From contig NZ_JXOK01000010.1 in NCBI RefSeq assembly GCF_000830505.1, positions 175,105 to 239,104 on the forward strand: a stretch of DNA of 64,000 nucleotides. Direction: 5' to 3'. The stretch comes from Vibrio mytili (lineage in GTDB: Bacteria; Pseudomonadota; Gammaproteobacteria; Enterobacterales; Vibrionaceae). Shown here in pieces: positions 63,749-64,000 of the stretch; the first letter of the stretch is position 1, and each line of letters begins with the position of its first letter. Under the pieces are notes generated by a model. That model ran no database searches and had not been told where the DNA came from. It saw nothing but the letters and a program-made list of their open reading frames with translations. Position numbers and translations under genes: made by a program.

Positions 63749-64000
63749 ATCGTTGTCCTAGTAGAGAAAACACTAAAATACCATTGCAGTACAAGTTCCA
63801 ATATAGCGCGATACTATTATCAGAATTTATTCAATTGTTGAGTATCATACTTTTCTCATAGTTTCGACGTTGTGGGTCATTTGGGGTATTTGAAGTATGA
63901 TTTTTATTTGGTTCCACACCAATCCAGATACCCACAATGGATCTCTTTGGCTGCGCAGCAAAAGCTTGAACCTTAGGCTTCTGAGAAAAAAGCAACCGGC
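63749..64000. other. Right-edge region without a supported gene
   Basis: 252 bases. Leftward frames run open to the edge for 30-50 codons, but the translations are not recognisable and no start is visible. It may hold the end of a gene outside the window. Confidence 0.35.

Noticed and set aside
63890..64000. Partial gene at the right edge
   Set aside because: Leftward frames are open to the edge, but neither translation resembles a known protein and no start codon with a ribosome binding site is visible.
1..64000. Prophage, integron, CRISPR array, tRNA or rRNA
   Set aside because: No integrase, phage structural gene, attC-like array, direct-repeat/spacer array, or tRNA/rRNA sequence was recognised on either strand.

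Overview
The window looks like a stretch of core chromosome from a marine Vibrio, most like the harveyi/splendidus groups. This is inferred from gene content: the VolA lysophospholipase next to FadL, FabV enoyl-ACP reductase, Vibrio-type DUF3389 and DUF3319 proteins, several c-di-GMP enzymes, AT-rich intergenic DNA, and copies of an inverted-repeat element opening with TATACCCAAAT. I saw no prophage, integron, CRISPR array, rRNA, tRNA or transposase. The species and which of the two chromosomes are not decidable from this sequence.

Layout. 1-5.7 kb: start of a 2-oxoacid dehydrogenase E1-alpha gene, a DOPA-dioxygenase-like protein, the Hsp70-like yegD, a periplasmic copper chaperone with a DUF2946-like neighbour, and an odd membrane/coiled-coil/winged-helix protein. 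6-14 kb: an acetyltransferase, a candidate small RNA, a TrpD2/YbiB-like protein, a TetR-PPC pair divergent from a glutathione transferase with a palindromic operator between them, small orphan proteins, CreA, and a YieH-like phosphatase. 14-25.6 kb: a 15-bp tandem array, AcpH, RhlE, an EAL protein, the YceJ-YceI pair, a formate-channel/CBS fusion, a LysR regulator, a DUF1097 protein, and the OLD-family nuclease YbjD. 25.6-43 kb: a complete 267-bp MITE-like element, a 5'-nucleotidase, PhnA, the fadL-volA lipid uptake pair, an M48 protease, SgrR, CutA, a J-domain protein, an ABC-class ATPase and a GAF-GGDEF-EAL protein. 43-64 kb: FabV, the divergent tesA / ybbA-ybbP locus, an FAD oxidoreductase, the 5-oxoprolinase genes pxpABC, a PAS-GGDEF cyclase, GalE, a YhaJ-like regulator, the PatZ-like acetyltransferase, a SPOR lipoprotein, Ddl, YciH and a membrane acyltransferase.

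Functional groupings: lipid metabolism (VolA frees fatty acids at the surface, FadL imports them, FabV and AcpH act in fatty acid synthesis, TesA is a periplasmic esterase); c-di-GMP turnover (one cyclase, one intact EAL protein, one frameshifted EAL protein); copper handling (PCu(A)C plus DUF2946); and acetyl-CoA-dependent protein acetylation (PatZ).

The most striking property is that nine conserved genes are each broken by one single-base indel. Eight are restored by adding one base, usually beside an identical base, and one by removing an A from an A8 run. Every reconstructed gene then has an uninterrupted frame and near-normal length. This looks more like residual sequencing or assembly error than gene decay, so the broken genes should be treated as probably functional. 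Less expected features worth follow-up are the FocA-CBS fusion with an internal ribosome binding site, the 15-bp tandem array, the two-hairpin MITE, the sRNA candidate, and four very short membrane or acidic ORFs with strong ribosome binding sites.
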